From: Streptomyces puniciscabiei
GTDB taxonomy: Bacteria; Actinomycetota; Actinomycetes; Streptomycetales; Streptomycetaceae
Length of the DNA: 64,000 bases
Reading direction: 5' to 3'
NCBI RefSeq assembly: GCF_006715785.1
Contig: NZ_VFNX01000001.1
Span: forward strand, 3,114,501 to 3,178,500
Of this stretch, positions 38,776 through 46,989 are shown one piece after another (the first letter of the stretch is position 1; each line of letters opens with the position of its first letter). The translations under genes and the position numbers were made by a program. Under the pieces are notes generated by a model. That model worked only from the letters and a program-made list of their open reading frames with translations. It did no database searches and was not told the origin of the DNA.

Positions 38776-40320
38776 ATGCCCAGTGCAGAGATGACGCCCG
38801 CGAGCATGCACGAGCCCGAGCCCGTGCGGCCCGCCATGGCAGAACCGGTGCGGCCGACCAGTGAGGACGAGCTCGCCCGGGCCGGCAGTGAGCTGATCGG
38901 CGGCCCCCTGGGGCGACGCGCGCTGCTCGGCACCTCCTGGTGGACCCCCGTTCGGGTGGTCGCGCTCGTGGCGATCGGCATGTTCGCCCTCGGCCTGGTC
39001 CAGAAGGCGCCCTGCTACAACAGCGCCTGGTTCTTCGGCGCGAGCAGCCAGTACACGAAGGCCTGCTACTCGGACATCCCGCACCTCTACCAGGGCCGCG
39101 GTTTCGCCGACCATCTCGTGCCGTACTTCGACAGACTCCCGGACGACATGTCCGGCGGCATGAGCTACCTCGAATACCCGGTGCTGACCGGTGTGTTCAT
39201 GGAGGTGGCGTCCTGGCTGACCCCGCACAGCGGCACCCTCCAGTACCAGGAGCAGTGGTACTGGTTCGTCAACGCCGGGATGCTGTTGGTGTGTGCGGCT
39301 GTCCTCGCCGTCTGTGTGGCCCGCACCCACCGTCGGCGCCCCTGGGACGGCCTGCTGGTCGCCCTGGCGCCCGCCCTCCTGCTCACCGCGACCATCAACT
39401 GGGACCTGCTGGCGGTGGCGCTCACGGCCGCCGCGATGCTGATGTGGTCCCGGAGCCGTCCGGTCGCCTTCGGCGTCCTCCTGGGCCTCGCCACGGCCGC
39501 CAAGCTCTACCCCGTGTTCCTGCTGGGACCGCTCTTCGTGCTGTGCTGGCGGGCCGGCAAGTGGCGGGAGTACGCCCAGGCCGTGGGCGGCGCGGCGATC
39601 GCCTGGCTCCTGGTGAACGCGCCGGTCATGCTCTTCGCCTTCCAGGGCTGGTCGAAGTTCTACACGTTCAGCCAGGAACGGGGCGTCGACTTCGGCTCGT
39701 TCTGGCTGATCTGGGCGCAGAACTCCAGCAGTCCGCCGAGTACGGGCTTTGTGAACGCCGCCGCGATGGTGCTGGTGGTGCTGTGCTTCCTCGGCATCGC
39801 CGCGCTGGCGTTCACCGCACCGCGCCGGCCGCGCTTCGCCCAGCTGGCCTTTCTGATGGTGGCGGCCTTCATCCTCACCAACAAGGTCTACTCCCCGCAG
39901 TACGTCCTGTGGCTGGTGCCGCTGGCGGTCCTCGCCCGGCCCAAGTGGCGTGACTTCCTGATCTGGCAGGCCGGCGAGGTGGCGTACTTCCTGGGCATCT
40001 GGATGTACCTCGCCTACACGACCAGCGGCGATGCCCACAAGGGTCTGCCGACGCACGGCTACCACTGGTCGATCGTGCTGCACCTGGCGGGCACGCTCTA
40101 CCTGTGCGCCGTCGTCGTACGGGACATCCTCATGCCGGAGCGGGACGTGGTGCGCCGGTCCGGCGACGACGATCCGTCGGGCGGGGTGCTCGACGGCGCG
40201 CAGGACGTCTTCGTGCTCGGCGCGGCAGCCCATCCGCCGCGGCACGCCGCCCACTTCGAGGGACCTCAGGTGGACTGGGGGATGCCGGAACCACCGTCTC
40301 CCGAGCGTCGTTCACTCTGA
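38776..40320 (+). CDS. Glycosyltransferase family 87 membrane protein
   Basis: 514 residues from ATG 38776 (AGGA upstream; ATG 38767 is also possible). After ~60 cytosolic residues come about 10-12 membrane helices of the GT-C type. The first is VVALVAIGMFALGLVQ; the loop after it is extracellular and has two Cys (KAPCYNSAWFF, TKACYSD). The family (DUF2029, GT87) includes the mycobacterial polyprenol-phosphomannose-dependent mannosyltransferases that build lipomannan and PIMs. In streptomycetes the acceptor is unknown. The C-terminal ~70 residues are cytosolic and acidic. A large terminator follows the stop. Confidence 0.85.
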   Translation: MPSAEMTPASMHEPEPVRPAMAEPVRPTSEDELARAGSELIGGPLGRRALLGTSWWTPVRVVALVAIGMFALGLVQKAPCYNSAWFFGASSQYTKACYSDIPHLYQGRGFADHLVPYFDRLPDDMSGGMSYLEYPVLTGVFMEVASWLTPHSGTLQYQEQWYWFVNAGMLLVCAAVLAVCVARTHRRRPWDGLLVALAPALLLTATINWDLLAVALTAAAMLMWSRSRPVAFGVLLGLATAAKLYPVFLLGPLFVLCWRAGKWREYAQAVGGAAIAWLLVNAPVMLFAFQGWSKFYTFSQERGVDFGSFWLIWAQNSSSPPSTGFVNAAAMVLVVLCFLGIAALAFTAPRRPRFAQLAFLMVAAFILTNKVYSPQYVLWLVPLAVLARPKWRDFLIWQAGEVAYFLGIWMYLAYTTSGDAHKGLPTHGYHWSIVLHLAGTLYLCAVVVRDILMPERDVVRRSGDDDPSGGVLDGAQDVFVLGAAAHPPRHAAHFEGPQVDWGMPEPPSPERRSL

Positions 40321-40346
40321 GCGAACGCGCCGTAGGAAGGGCATGA

Positions 40347-40383
40347 AGAAGGCCGTACACGCGGGGTGCGTGTACGGCCTTCT
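40347..40383. terminator. Bidirectional terminator between GT87 and alanine-racemase-like genes
   Basis: Perfect 16-base stem, inner arms GAAGGCCGTACACGC (40348-40362) and GCGTGTACGGCCTTC (40368-40382), loop GGGGT, in a convergent gap 26 bases after the GT87 stop. Confidence 0.88.
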
Positions 40384-40401
40384 CGCTGACCTGGGCGGGA
40401 T

Positions 40402-41433
40402 TCAGCGGTCCACGAGCCGGTCGAACTGCGTGGTGGTGTGCCGCAGATGGGCCACCAGCTCGTCGCCGACCTTCGGCTCCGGGGCGTCCGAGGGGACGAA
40501 CAGAATCGACACCTGCATGTGCGGCGGCTCGGCGAACCAGCGCTGCTTGCCGCCCCAGACGAACGGAGAAAGGTTCCGGTTGACCGTGGCGAGGCCGGCC
40601 CGTGCGACGCCCTTGGCGCGCGGCATGACGCCGTGGAGGGCCTTCGGGGCCTCCAGGCCCACCCCGTGCGACGTACCGCCCGCCACGACCACCAGGAAGC
40701 CGTCGGAGGCGGCCTTCTGCTGCCGGTAGCCGAACCGGTCGCCCTTGGCCACGCGCGTCACGTCCAGTACGGCACCGCGGTACTCGGTGGCCTCGTGGTC
40801 CCCCAGCCACAGCCGTGTGCCGATGCGGGCACGGAACCGGGTCTGCGGGAACTGCTGCTGGAGCCGGATGAGTTCATCGGCCTTGAGGTGGCTGACGAAC
40901 ATCGTGTGCAGCGGCAGCCGGGCCGCGCGCAGCCGGTCCATCCAGCCGATGACCTCCTCGACCGCGTCCGAGCCGTCGGTGCGGTCCAGCGGCAGATGGA
41001 TGGCGAAGCCCTCCAGCCGGACGTTCTCTATGGCCTGGTGCAGCTGGGGCAGGTCCTGCTCGCTGATGCCGTGCCGCTTCATCGAGGACATCACCTCGAT
41101 GACGACACGAGCGCCGACGAGGCCGTACACGCCGTCGATCGACGACACCGAGCGCACCACCCGGTCGGGCAGCGGAACGGGCTCCTCGCCGCGCCGGTAC
41201 GGCGTCAGCACCAGCAGGTCACCGCCGAAGAAGTCCTTGATGCGCGCGGCCTCGTAGGTCGTGCCGACGGCGAGCAGGTCCGCGCCCAGCCGCGTGGCCT
41301 CCTCCGCCAGCCGTTCGTGCCCGAAGCCGTAGCCGTTGCCCTTGCAGACCGGGACGAGTCCCGGGAACTGCTCCTGCACGTGCTTGTGGTGCGCCCGCCA
41401 GCGCGCGGTGTCGACGTAGAGCGTGAGCGCCAT
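40402..41433 (-). CDS. Alanine racemase family PLP protein
   Basis: 343 residues with the N-terminal TIM-barrel of PF01168. The PLP lysine motif reads VPVCKGNGYGFGHERLAEEA (Lys about residue 31), and a GTRLWLGD loop is near residue 207. The second active-site tyrosine region usual in Alr is not obvious to me, and the protein is shorter than typical Alr (370-390), so a racemase activity is uncertain. It directly follows femX (83-base gap) on the same strand in streptomycetes, so a role in cell-wall amino acid metabolism is plausible. The ATG start is preceded by GAAAGGTTCCGGG. Confidence 0.75.
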   Translation of the reverse strand: MALTLYVDTARWRAHHKHVQEQFPGLVPVCKGNGYGFGHERLAEEATRLGADLLAVGTTYEAARIKDFFGGDLLVLTPYRRGEEPVPLPDRVVRSVSSIDGVYGLVGARVVIEVMSSMKRHGISEQDLPQLHQAIENVRLEGFAIHLPLDRTDGSDAVEEVIGWMDRLRAARLPLHTMFVSHLKADELIRLQQQFPQTRFRARIGTRLWLGDHEATEYRGAVLDVTRVAKGDRFGYRQQKAASDGFLVVVAGGTSHGVGLEAPKALHGVMPRAKGVARAGLATVNRNLSPFVWGGKQRWFAEPPHMQVSILFVPSDAPEPKVGDELVAHLRHTTTQFDRLVDR

Positions 41434-41516
41434 GGCCGGACCCGGAACCTTTCTCGTGGCTGCGGTGTGTCAGAGGTGGGAGAGCTGTGAACCCTATGGA
41501 ATCAAACGCCCGCGGC

Positions 41517-42638
41517 TCAGCGGCGCGACATGTAGATGTCGAGCGCCTTGTGGAGCAGCTTGTTGAGCGGGAAGTCCCACTCGCCGAGGTACTCGGCGGC
41601 CTGCCCGCCGGTGCCGACCTTGAACTGGATCAGGCCGAACAGGTGGTCCGTCTCGTCCAGCGAGTCGGAGATGCCGCGCAGGTCGTAGACGGTGGCGCCG
41701 AGCGCGTAGGCGTCGCGCAGCATCCGCCACTGCATCGCGTTCGAGGGCCGGACCTCACGGCCGATGTTGTCGGAGGCGCCGTAGGAGTACCACACGTGCC
41801 CACCGACGATCAGCATCGTCGCCGCCGAAAGGTTCACGCCGTTGTGGCGGGCGAAGTACAGCCGCATGCGGTTGGGGTCCTCGGTGTTGAGGGCCGTCCA
41901 CATGCGCTGGAAGTACGACAGCGGGCGGGGCCGGAAGTGGTCGCGCACAGCGGTGATCTCGTACAGCCGCTGCCACTCGGCCAGGTCCTGGTAGCCGCCC
42001 TGGACGACCTCGACGCCGGCCTTCTCGGCCTTCTTGATGTTGCGGCGCCACAGCTGGTTGAAGTTCTTGTGCACCTCTTCCAGGGAGCGATTGGCCAGCG
42101 GCACCTGGAAGACATAGCGCGGCTGTACGTCGCCGAAGCCGGCGCCGCCGTCTTCGCCCTGCTGCCAGCCCATGCGGCGCAGCTTGTCGGCCACCTCGAA
42201 GGCGCGCGGCTCGATGAAGTCGGCCTCCATGTCACGCAGGCGCTTGACGTCCTGGTCCTGGATGCCCTTCTTGATGGTCTCCGCGTTCCAGCGCCGGATG
42301 ATCACCGGCGGGCCCATCTTCACGGAGAAGGCGCCCTGCTGCTTCAGGTGCGCCAGCATCGGCTGGATCCAGTCGTCCAGATTCGGCGCGAACCAGTTGA
42401 TGACCGGGCCCTCGGGAAGATAGGCGAGATAGCGCTTGATCTTGGGCAGCTGGCGGTAGAGGACCAGGCCCGCACCGACCATCTCGCCGGTGCGCTCGTC
42501 GAACCAGCCGAGGTTCTCCGAGCGCCACTCCGCCTTCACATCGGCCCAGGCCGGGACCTGCATGTGGCTCGCCGCCGGCAGGCTCTGGATGTACGCCAGA
42601 TGTTGCTCGCGGCTGATGGTCCTCAGGGTCAGGCTCAT
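41517..42638 (-). CDS. femX: FemX-type aminoacyltransferase (lipid II glycine)
   Basis: 373 residues from ATG 42638 (GAGGAG upstream). It has the double GNAT fold of FemABX: the first half starts SREQHLAYIQSLPAASHMQVPAWADVK, and the second contains NFNQLWRRNIKKAEKAGVEV (helical hairpin) and YDLRGISDSLDETDHLFGLIQFKVG, then EWDFPLN near the end, as in the family. In S. coelicolor the counterpart (SCO3904) adds the first interpeptide Gly to lipid II using Gly-tRNA and is essential unless vanK is expressed during vancomycin exposure. Likely co-transcribed with the alanine-racemase-like gene downstream. Confidence 0.92.
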   Translation of the reverse strand: MSLTLRTISREQHLAYIQSLPAASHMQVPAWADVKAEWRSENLGWFDERTGEMVGAGLVLYRQLPKIKRYLAYLPEGPVINWFAPNLDDWIQPMLAHLKQQGAFSVKMGPPVIIRRWNAETIKKGIQDQDVKRLRDMEADFIEPRAFEVADKLRRMGWQQGEDGGAGFGDVQPRYVFQVPLANRSLEEVHKNFNQLWRRNIKKAEKAGVEVVQGGYQDLAEWQRLYEITAVRDHFRPRPLSYFQRMWTALNTEDPNRMRLYFARHNGVNLSAATMLIVGGHVWYSYGASDNIGREVRPSNAMQWRMLRDAYALGATVYDLRGISDSLDETDHLFGLIQFKVGTGGQAAEYLGEWDFPLNKLLHKALDIYMSRR

Positions 42639-42741
42639 GTCGGGGCGCTCCTCGGGCTGGTGTGTCCCCATGGGTACAGGGGCTCCGGCTCTCGCGCCGA
42701 AGCCTACTGCGCCGTCCGAGCGCCCCGACTGGGCGTACGGC

Positions 42742-43053
42742 TTAGAAGAGGCCGCCGAACAATCCGCCGTTCGCCATGCTGATGAGGAAACCGACTCCCG
42801 AGGCGCCCATACCGATCACCAGCCCGAAGCGCTCTCGCGTGGTCACCGAGATCCACTGTCCGTAGATGCCGACGGCCAGTCCCACCAGCCCCGTCCACGA
42901 GGACAGCAGGTGCAGGCCGTGGAAGAAGGACGTGATGAAGGACAGGACGCCGAGCACGAGCGTCGCCGCCGTCAGGGCGTCCTGCAGCGGACGGCGCTTG
43001 CCGTCCGTGGCGAAGAGGGAACCGGCGATATTGGGATGCAATGCCTGTGCCAT
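42742..43053 (-). CDS. Small integral membrane protein
   Basis: 103 residues starting MAQALHPNIAGSLFATDGKRRP from ATG 43053, behind GCAGGAGGTG. Three hydrophobic segments: LTAATLVLGVLSFITSFF, WTGLVGLAVGIYGQW and FGLVIGMGASGVGFLISMANGGLF. It is conserved in the same place next to rpsF in streptomycetes. I recognise no characterised family; function unknown. It diverges from the rpsF operon. Confidence 0.75.
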   Translation of the reverse strand: MAQALHPNIAGSLFATDGKRRPLQDALTAATLVLGVLSFITSFFHGLHLLSSWTGLVGLAVGIYGQWISVTTRERFGLVIGMGASGVGFLISMANGGLFGGLF

Positions 43054-43325
43054 GGGCACCTCCTGCGGAAGACGGCGCACAGTAGCGCCGTACACACCCG
43101 ACGTGTACAGGGTGACGGTCCTCACGGGCGGATTTCAACCGGAAGCGGGTGTGCGGGTAGTCTGTACCGTCTGCACTGGTGTCTGCCCACGCCTGCCCAG
43201 GTAACACTGCGGGATCCCTCAGAGGCCCCCGATTGTCAGTGGTGGCCGATACCGTTGCGTACGCATCACAACCCTCCTGCCACGGAACGACCGTGGCCGC
43301 TGAGTCCAAAGGAGGTGGGTTCCAC

Positions 43326-43616
43326 ATGCGTCACTACGAGGTGATGGTCATCCTCGACCCCGATCTCGAGGAGCGTGCGGTCTCCCCGCTGATCGAGAAC
43401 TTCCTGTCCGTCGTCCGTGACGGTGGCGGCAAGGTTGAGAAGGTCGACACCTGGGGCCGTCGTCGTCTCGCCTACGAGATCAAGAAGAAGCCCGAGGGCA
43501 TCTACTCGGTCATCGACCTGCAGGCCGAGCCTGGGGTCGTCAAGGAGCTCGACCGCCAGATGAACCTGAACGAGTCGGTCCTCCGGACCAAGGTCCTCCG
43601 CCCCGAGATGCACTGA
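43326..43616 (+). CDS. rpsF: 30S ribosomal protein S6
   Basis: 96-residue S6 ([22 protein letters not shown], then [19 protein letters not shown]). The ATG at 43326 follows a near-perfect AAAGGAGGT ribosome site, so a longer upstream frame is rejected. It binds the central domain of 16S rRNA with S18. First gene of the rpsF-ssb-rpsR-rplI operon, which bacteria conserve widely. Confidence 0.98.
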   Translation: MRHYEVMVILDPDLEERAVSPLIENFLSVVRDGGGKVEKVDTWGRRRLAYEIKKKPEGIYSVIDLQAEPGVVKELDRQMNLNESVLRTKVLRPEMH

Positions 43617-43690
43617 GCCTTCGCGCTCAGCTGATCTCGGGATTCGAGTAGCAAGCAAGCAGCCAGAGCAAACCCGCCGAGAGGTTCCCC

Positions 43691-44269
43691 ATGGCAGGCG
43701 AGACCGTTATCACGGTCATCGGCAATCTTGTCGATGACCCCGAGCTGCGCTTCACCCCGTCCGGTGCGGCGGTCGCGAAGTTCCGCGTCGCGTCCACTCC
43801 CCGCACCTTCGACCGCCAGACGAACGAGTGGAAGGACGGCGAGAGCCTGTTCCTGACCTGCTCGGTCTGGCGGCAGGCGGCGGAGAACGTCGCCGAGTCG
43901 CTCCAGCGAGGCATGCGCGTCATCGTGCAGGGCCGGCTGAAGCAGCGGTCCTACGAGGACCGTGAGGGCGTCAAGCGCACGGTCTACGAGCTGGACGTCG
44001 AGGAAGTCGGCCCCAGCCTGCGCAACGCCACGGCCAAGGTCACCAAGACCGCCGGTGGCGCTCGCGGTGGCCAGGGCGGTTACGGCGGCGGTGGCGGCCA
44101 GGGTGGCGGTGGCTGGGGCGGAGGCCCCGGCGGCGGCCAGCAGGGCGGCGGCGCTCCGGCCGACGACCCGTGGGCGACCGGCGCTCCCGCCGGTGGCCAG
44201 CAGGGTGGCGGCGGCTGGGGCGGAGGCTCCGGCGGCGGTGGCGGCTACTCGGACGAGCCCCCCTTCTAG
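43691..44269 (+). CDS. ssb: Single-stranded DNA-binding protein SsbA
   Basis: 192 residues. N-terminal OB-fold at 1-110 ([35 protein letters not shown]). A long Gly/Gln-rich linker follows (many GGG and GGQQGGG units), ending in the acidic tip DEPPF that recruits replication and repair proteins. In Streptomyces this operon copy is the essential replicative SSB. It lies between rpsF and rpsR as in most bacteria. Confidence 0.97.
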   Translation: MAGETVITVIGNLVDDPELRFTPSGAAVAKFRVASTPRTFDRQTNEWKDGESLFLTCSVWRQAAENVAESLQRGMRVIVQGRLKQRSYEDREGVKRTVYELDVEEVGPSLRNATAKVTKTAGGARGGQGGYGGGGGQGGGGWGGGPGGGQQGGGAPADDPWATGAPAGGQQGGGGWGGGSGGGGGYSDEPPF

Positions 44270-44328
44270 GTCCTCGGACCAAGGGCGGGGCCGTACCCCA
44301 AACTTCTTGATCACACAGGAGAAACACC

Positions 44329-44565
44329 ATGGCGAAGCCGCCTGTGCGCAAGCCGAAGAAGAAGGTCTGCGCTTTCTGCAAGGACAAGGTCACGTACGTG
44401 GACTACAAGGACACGAACATGCTGCGGAAGTTCATTTCCGACCGCGGCAAGATCCGTGCCCGCCGCGTGACCGGCAACTGCACGCAGCACCAGCGTGACG
44501 TCGCCACGGCCGTCAAGAACAGCCGTGAGATGGCGCTGCTGCCCTACACCTCCACCGCGCGATAA
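44329..44565 (+). CDS. rpsR: 30S ribosomal protein S18
   Basis: 78-residue S18. It carries Cys residues (KVCAFCKDK near 14-17 and VTGNCTQHQ near 49-53), suggesting the zinc-binding C+ form rather than the zinc-free paralogue used under zinc limitation. Streptomyces often encode both; this operon copy is the zinc form. Starts with AGGAGA upstream and sits 59 bases after ssb. Confidence 0.97.
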   Translation: MAKPPVRKPKKKVCAFCKDKVTYVDYKDTNMLRKFISDRGKIRARRVTGNCTQHQRDVATAVKNSREMALLPYTSTAR

Positions 44566-44583
44566 GGGAAGGGTGACCGACTC

Positions 44584-45030
44584 ATGAAGATCATCCTCAC
44601 CCACGAGGTCACCGGCCTCGGTGCCGCGGGCGACGTCGTCGACGTCAAGGACGGTTACGCTCGCAACTACCTGATCCCGCGGAAGTTCGCCATCCGCTGG
44701 ACCAAGGGCGGCGAGAAGGACGTCGAGCAGATCCGCCGCGCCCGCAAGATCCACGAGATCCAGACCATCGAGCAGGCCAACCAGGTGAAGGCCCAGCTCG
44801 AGGGCGTCAAGGTCCGCCTGGCCGTCCGCTCCGGCGACTCCGGCCGTCTCTTCGGTTCCGTCACCCCGGCCGACATCGCGTCCGCGATCAAGGCTTCCGG
44901 TGGCCCCGAGGTCGACAAGCGCCGCATCGAGCTGTCCGCCCCGATCAAGACCCTGGGCGCCCACGAGACGTCCGTGCGTCTGCACCCCGAGGTTGCCGCC
45001 AAGGTCAACATCGAGGTCATCGCGGCGTGA
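44584..45030 (+). CDS. rplI: 50S ribosomal protein L9
   Basis: 148-residue L9 with the N-terminal rRNA-binding domain ([32 protein letters not shown]), the long connecting helix ([28 protein letters not shown]) and the C-terminal domain. Last gene of the operon; a terminator follows 26 bases after the stop codon. Confidence 0.97.
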   Translation: MKIILTHEVTGLGAAGDVVDVKDGYARNYLIPRKFAIRWTKGGEKDVEQIRRARKIHEIQTIEQANQVKAQLEGVKVRLAVRSGDSGRLFGSVTPADIASAIKASGGPEVDKRRIELSAPIKTLGAHETSVRLHPEVAAKVNIEVIAA

Positions 45031-45056
45031 CGCTGCGCTCGGTTTGAGCAGCTGAG

Positions 45057-45088
45057 AGAGGGGCCGTCCCTGGCGGGGCGGCCCCTCT
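45057..45088 (+). terminator. Terminator after rplI
   Basis: Stem arms AGAGGGGCCG (45057-45066) and CGGCCCCTCT (45079-45088) around a 12-base loop, just after the rplI stop codon. Confidence 0.85.
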
Positions 45089-45128
45089 TCGCAGCTGGCG
45101 TCGGCATTCTCTATGCGCGGACGCGGCA

Positions 45129-45144
45129 TGTTTCACGTGAAACC
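45129..45144. other. parS site between rplI and the MATE gene
   Basis: TGTTTCACGTGAAACC with a perfect 14-base core, only the last outer base differing. It sits in a convergent gap 41 bases after the rplI terminator. Confidence 0.93.
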
Positions 45145-45170
45145 GGGACGGGGTGGCCCCGCCGATCCGT

Positions 45171-46508
45171 TCAGCGGGTGGCGCCCGTGACGATCCAGCG
45201 ACCCGAGCGCGTGCGCAGCCACAGGGTCAGCATGCGGATGGTCATCATCAGTGTCATGGCGGCCCACAGCGCGGTGAGGCCGCCGCCGAGGGTGGGGACG
45301 AGCAGGGCGACCGGAGCGAACACTGCGAGGGTGACGACCATGGCCCCGGCCAGGTACGGCCCGTCACCGGCGCCCATCAGGACTCCGTCCAGCACGAAGA
45401 CGATCCCGCAGATGGGTTGGGACACCGCCACCATCAGCAGCGCGGGCAGCGCCGCGTCCCTGACCCCGGAGTCACTGGTGAACAGCGGCAGGAACAGCGG
45501 ACGGGCGGCCACCACGAGCAGACCGAGGACCACACCGGTCACGATGCCCCACTGCACCATGCGCCGGCAGGCCTCACGCGCTCCTTGTGCGTCGTTCGCA
45601 CCGAGATGGCGGCCGATGATGGCCTGTCCTGCGATCGCTATCGCGTCGAGAGCGAAGGCGAGCAGGCTCCACAGGGACAGGATGATCTGGTGAGCGGCGA
45701 TTTCGGCGTCACCCAGACGCGCCGCGACCGCGGTTGCGATCATCAGGATGGCCCGCAGTGACAGCGTGCGGACCAGGAGTGGAACGCCTGCCTGTGCCGA
45801 GGCCCGGATTCCGGGGGCGTCCGGGCGCAGGGAAGCTCCGTGCCGACGGGCCCCACGTACGACCACGGTCAGATAGACGGCCGCCATGGCGCACTGGGTG
45901 ATGACCGTGCCCCAGGCCGAACCGGCGATGCCGAGCCCGGCGCCGTAGACGAGTCCCGCATTGAGGGCTCCGTTGGCGACGAAGCCCGCGACGGCGACAT
46001 AGAGCGGGGTTCTGGTGTCCTGCAGTCCGCGGAGGACTCCCGTTGCGGCCAGGACGATCAGCATGGCCGGGATCCCCAGAGAGGAGACGCGCAGATACGT
46101 CGTGGCGTAGGGGGCCGCGGTCGTGGAGGCGCCGAACAGATCCACGATGACGGGAGCCAGCGGAAGGACGACGGTGATGACGGCGATGCCGAGCAGCAGC
46201 GCCAGCCAGATGCCGTCCATGCCCTGGCGGATCGCAGCCCGCAGATCGCCGGCGCCGACGCGCCGGGCCACCGCGGCGGTGGTGGCGTAGGCGAGAAAGA
46301 CGAAGACACTCACTGCGGTGGTGAGCAGGGCCGAGGCGACGCCGAGACCGGCGAGTTGGGCGGTCCCGAGATGGCCGACGATGGCACTGTCCGCCATGAC
46401 GAAGAGAGGCTCGGCGACGAGTGCGCCGAAGGCCGGGACGGCCAGCGTGACGATCTCTCTGTCGTGCTGTCGTCGGGTGGCCTTGGGTATCGCTGGAGCC
46501 TGTGTCAT
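45171..46508 (-). CDS. MATE family efflux transporter (DinF-like)
   Basis: 445 residues from the ATG at 46508 (a GTG two codons upstream is possible). The first helix is preceded by the typical HDREIVTLAVPAFGALVAEPLFVMADSAIVGHLGTAQLAGLGVASA, and there are 12 predicted helices. It exports cations or drugs with Na+ or H+ in families of this type. Substrate unknown. Convergent with rplI; its upstream region is shared with the DnaA box cluster before dnaB. Confidence 0.88.
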   Translation of the reverse strand: MTQAPAIPKATRRQHDREIVTLAVPAFGALVAEPLFVMADSAIVGHLGTAQLAGLGVASALLTTAVSVFVFLAYATTAAVARRVGAGDLRAAIRQGMDGIWLALLLGIAVITVVLPLAPVIVDLFGASTTAAPYATTYLRVSSLGIPAMLIVLAATGVLRGLQDTRTPLYVAVAGFVANGALNAGLVYGAGLGIAGSAWGTVITQCAMAAVYLTVVVRGARRHGASLRPDAPGIRASAQAGVPLLVRTLSLRAILMIATAVAARLGDAEIAAHQIILSLWSLLAFALDAIAIAGQAIIGRHLGANDAQGAREACRRMVQWGIVTGVVLGLLVVAARPLFLPLFTSDSGVRDAALPALLMVAVSQPICGIVFVLDGVLMGAGDGPYLAGAMVVTLAVFAPVALLVPTLGGGLTALWAAMTLMMTIRMLTLWLRTRSGRWIVTGATR

Positions 46509-46522
46509 GAGCACTAATCTAA

Positions 46523-46785
46523 TCGTCCACAGGTAAGCGATGCAATTGCCGACTGACCCTTACTTCTTCTCTTGTGGTGTGTCCTTTCGCGCACCGTTCG
46601 AAGCGATCTTGGCCCGACTGGGGAAGTTTTTCTTCTGCACAGCCGGTGGACGGTAAAGGTGCAGGTCAGAGCGATCTTGTGAGCGGAAGCGAGGGCTTGT
46701 TCACAGGGCTGTCCACCGGGTCGTGCACAGGTTTCGGTGAGTTCTCCACAGCATCCGGGCCGTCGTCCACATGGCCTGTGGATAA
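46523..46785. promoter_or_regulatory. DnaA box cluster upstream of dnaB
   Basis: The 481-base gap between the MATE gene start and the dnaB start holds several DnaA boxes: TCGTCCACA (46523-46531), TTCTCCACA (46742-46750), TCGTCCACA (46763-46771) and TGTGGATAA (46777-46785; TTATCCACA on the other strand). Weaker ones are TTGTTCACA (46697-46705), CTGTCCACC (46709-46717) and TCGTGCACA (46721-46729). Six of the seven lie within 90 bases, a density close to oriC. It probably also contains the dnaB promoter. No gene is visible. Confidence 0.75.
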
Positions 46786-46989
46786 CCAGATTGGCTGACG
46801 GTGCCGACGGGCCTACCGTTGTCCGGCGCCCGCTCCTTCCCTCGGCCCGGAAAGCGTCCCTTCCGCGGCCCGGGAACCGTCACAGATCCGACGCGTCGGA
46901 ACCGGAGTTGGGCCTCTCATTTGTCAGTGTCGTGCCGTACAAAAGAGGACACGGCGAGGTCCGCCATGCGGACGGGAGGAGGTGGCTCG

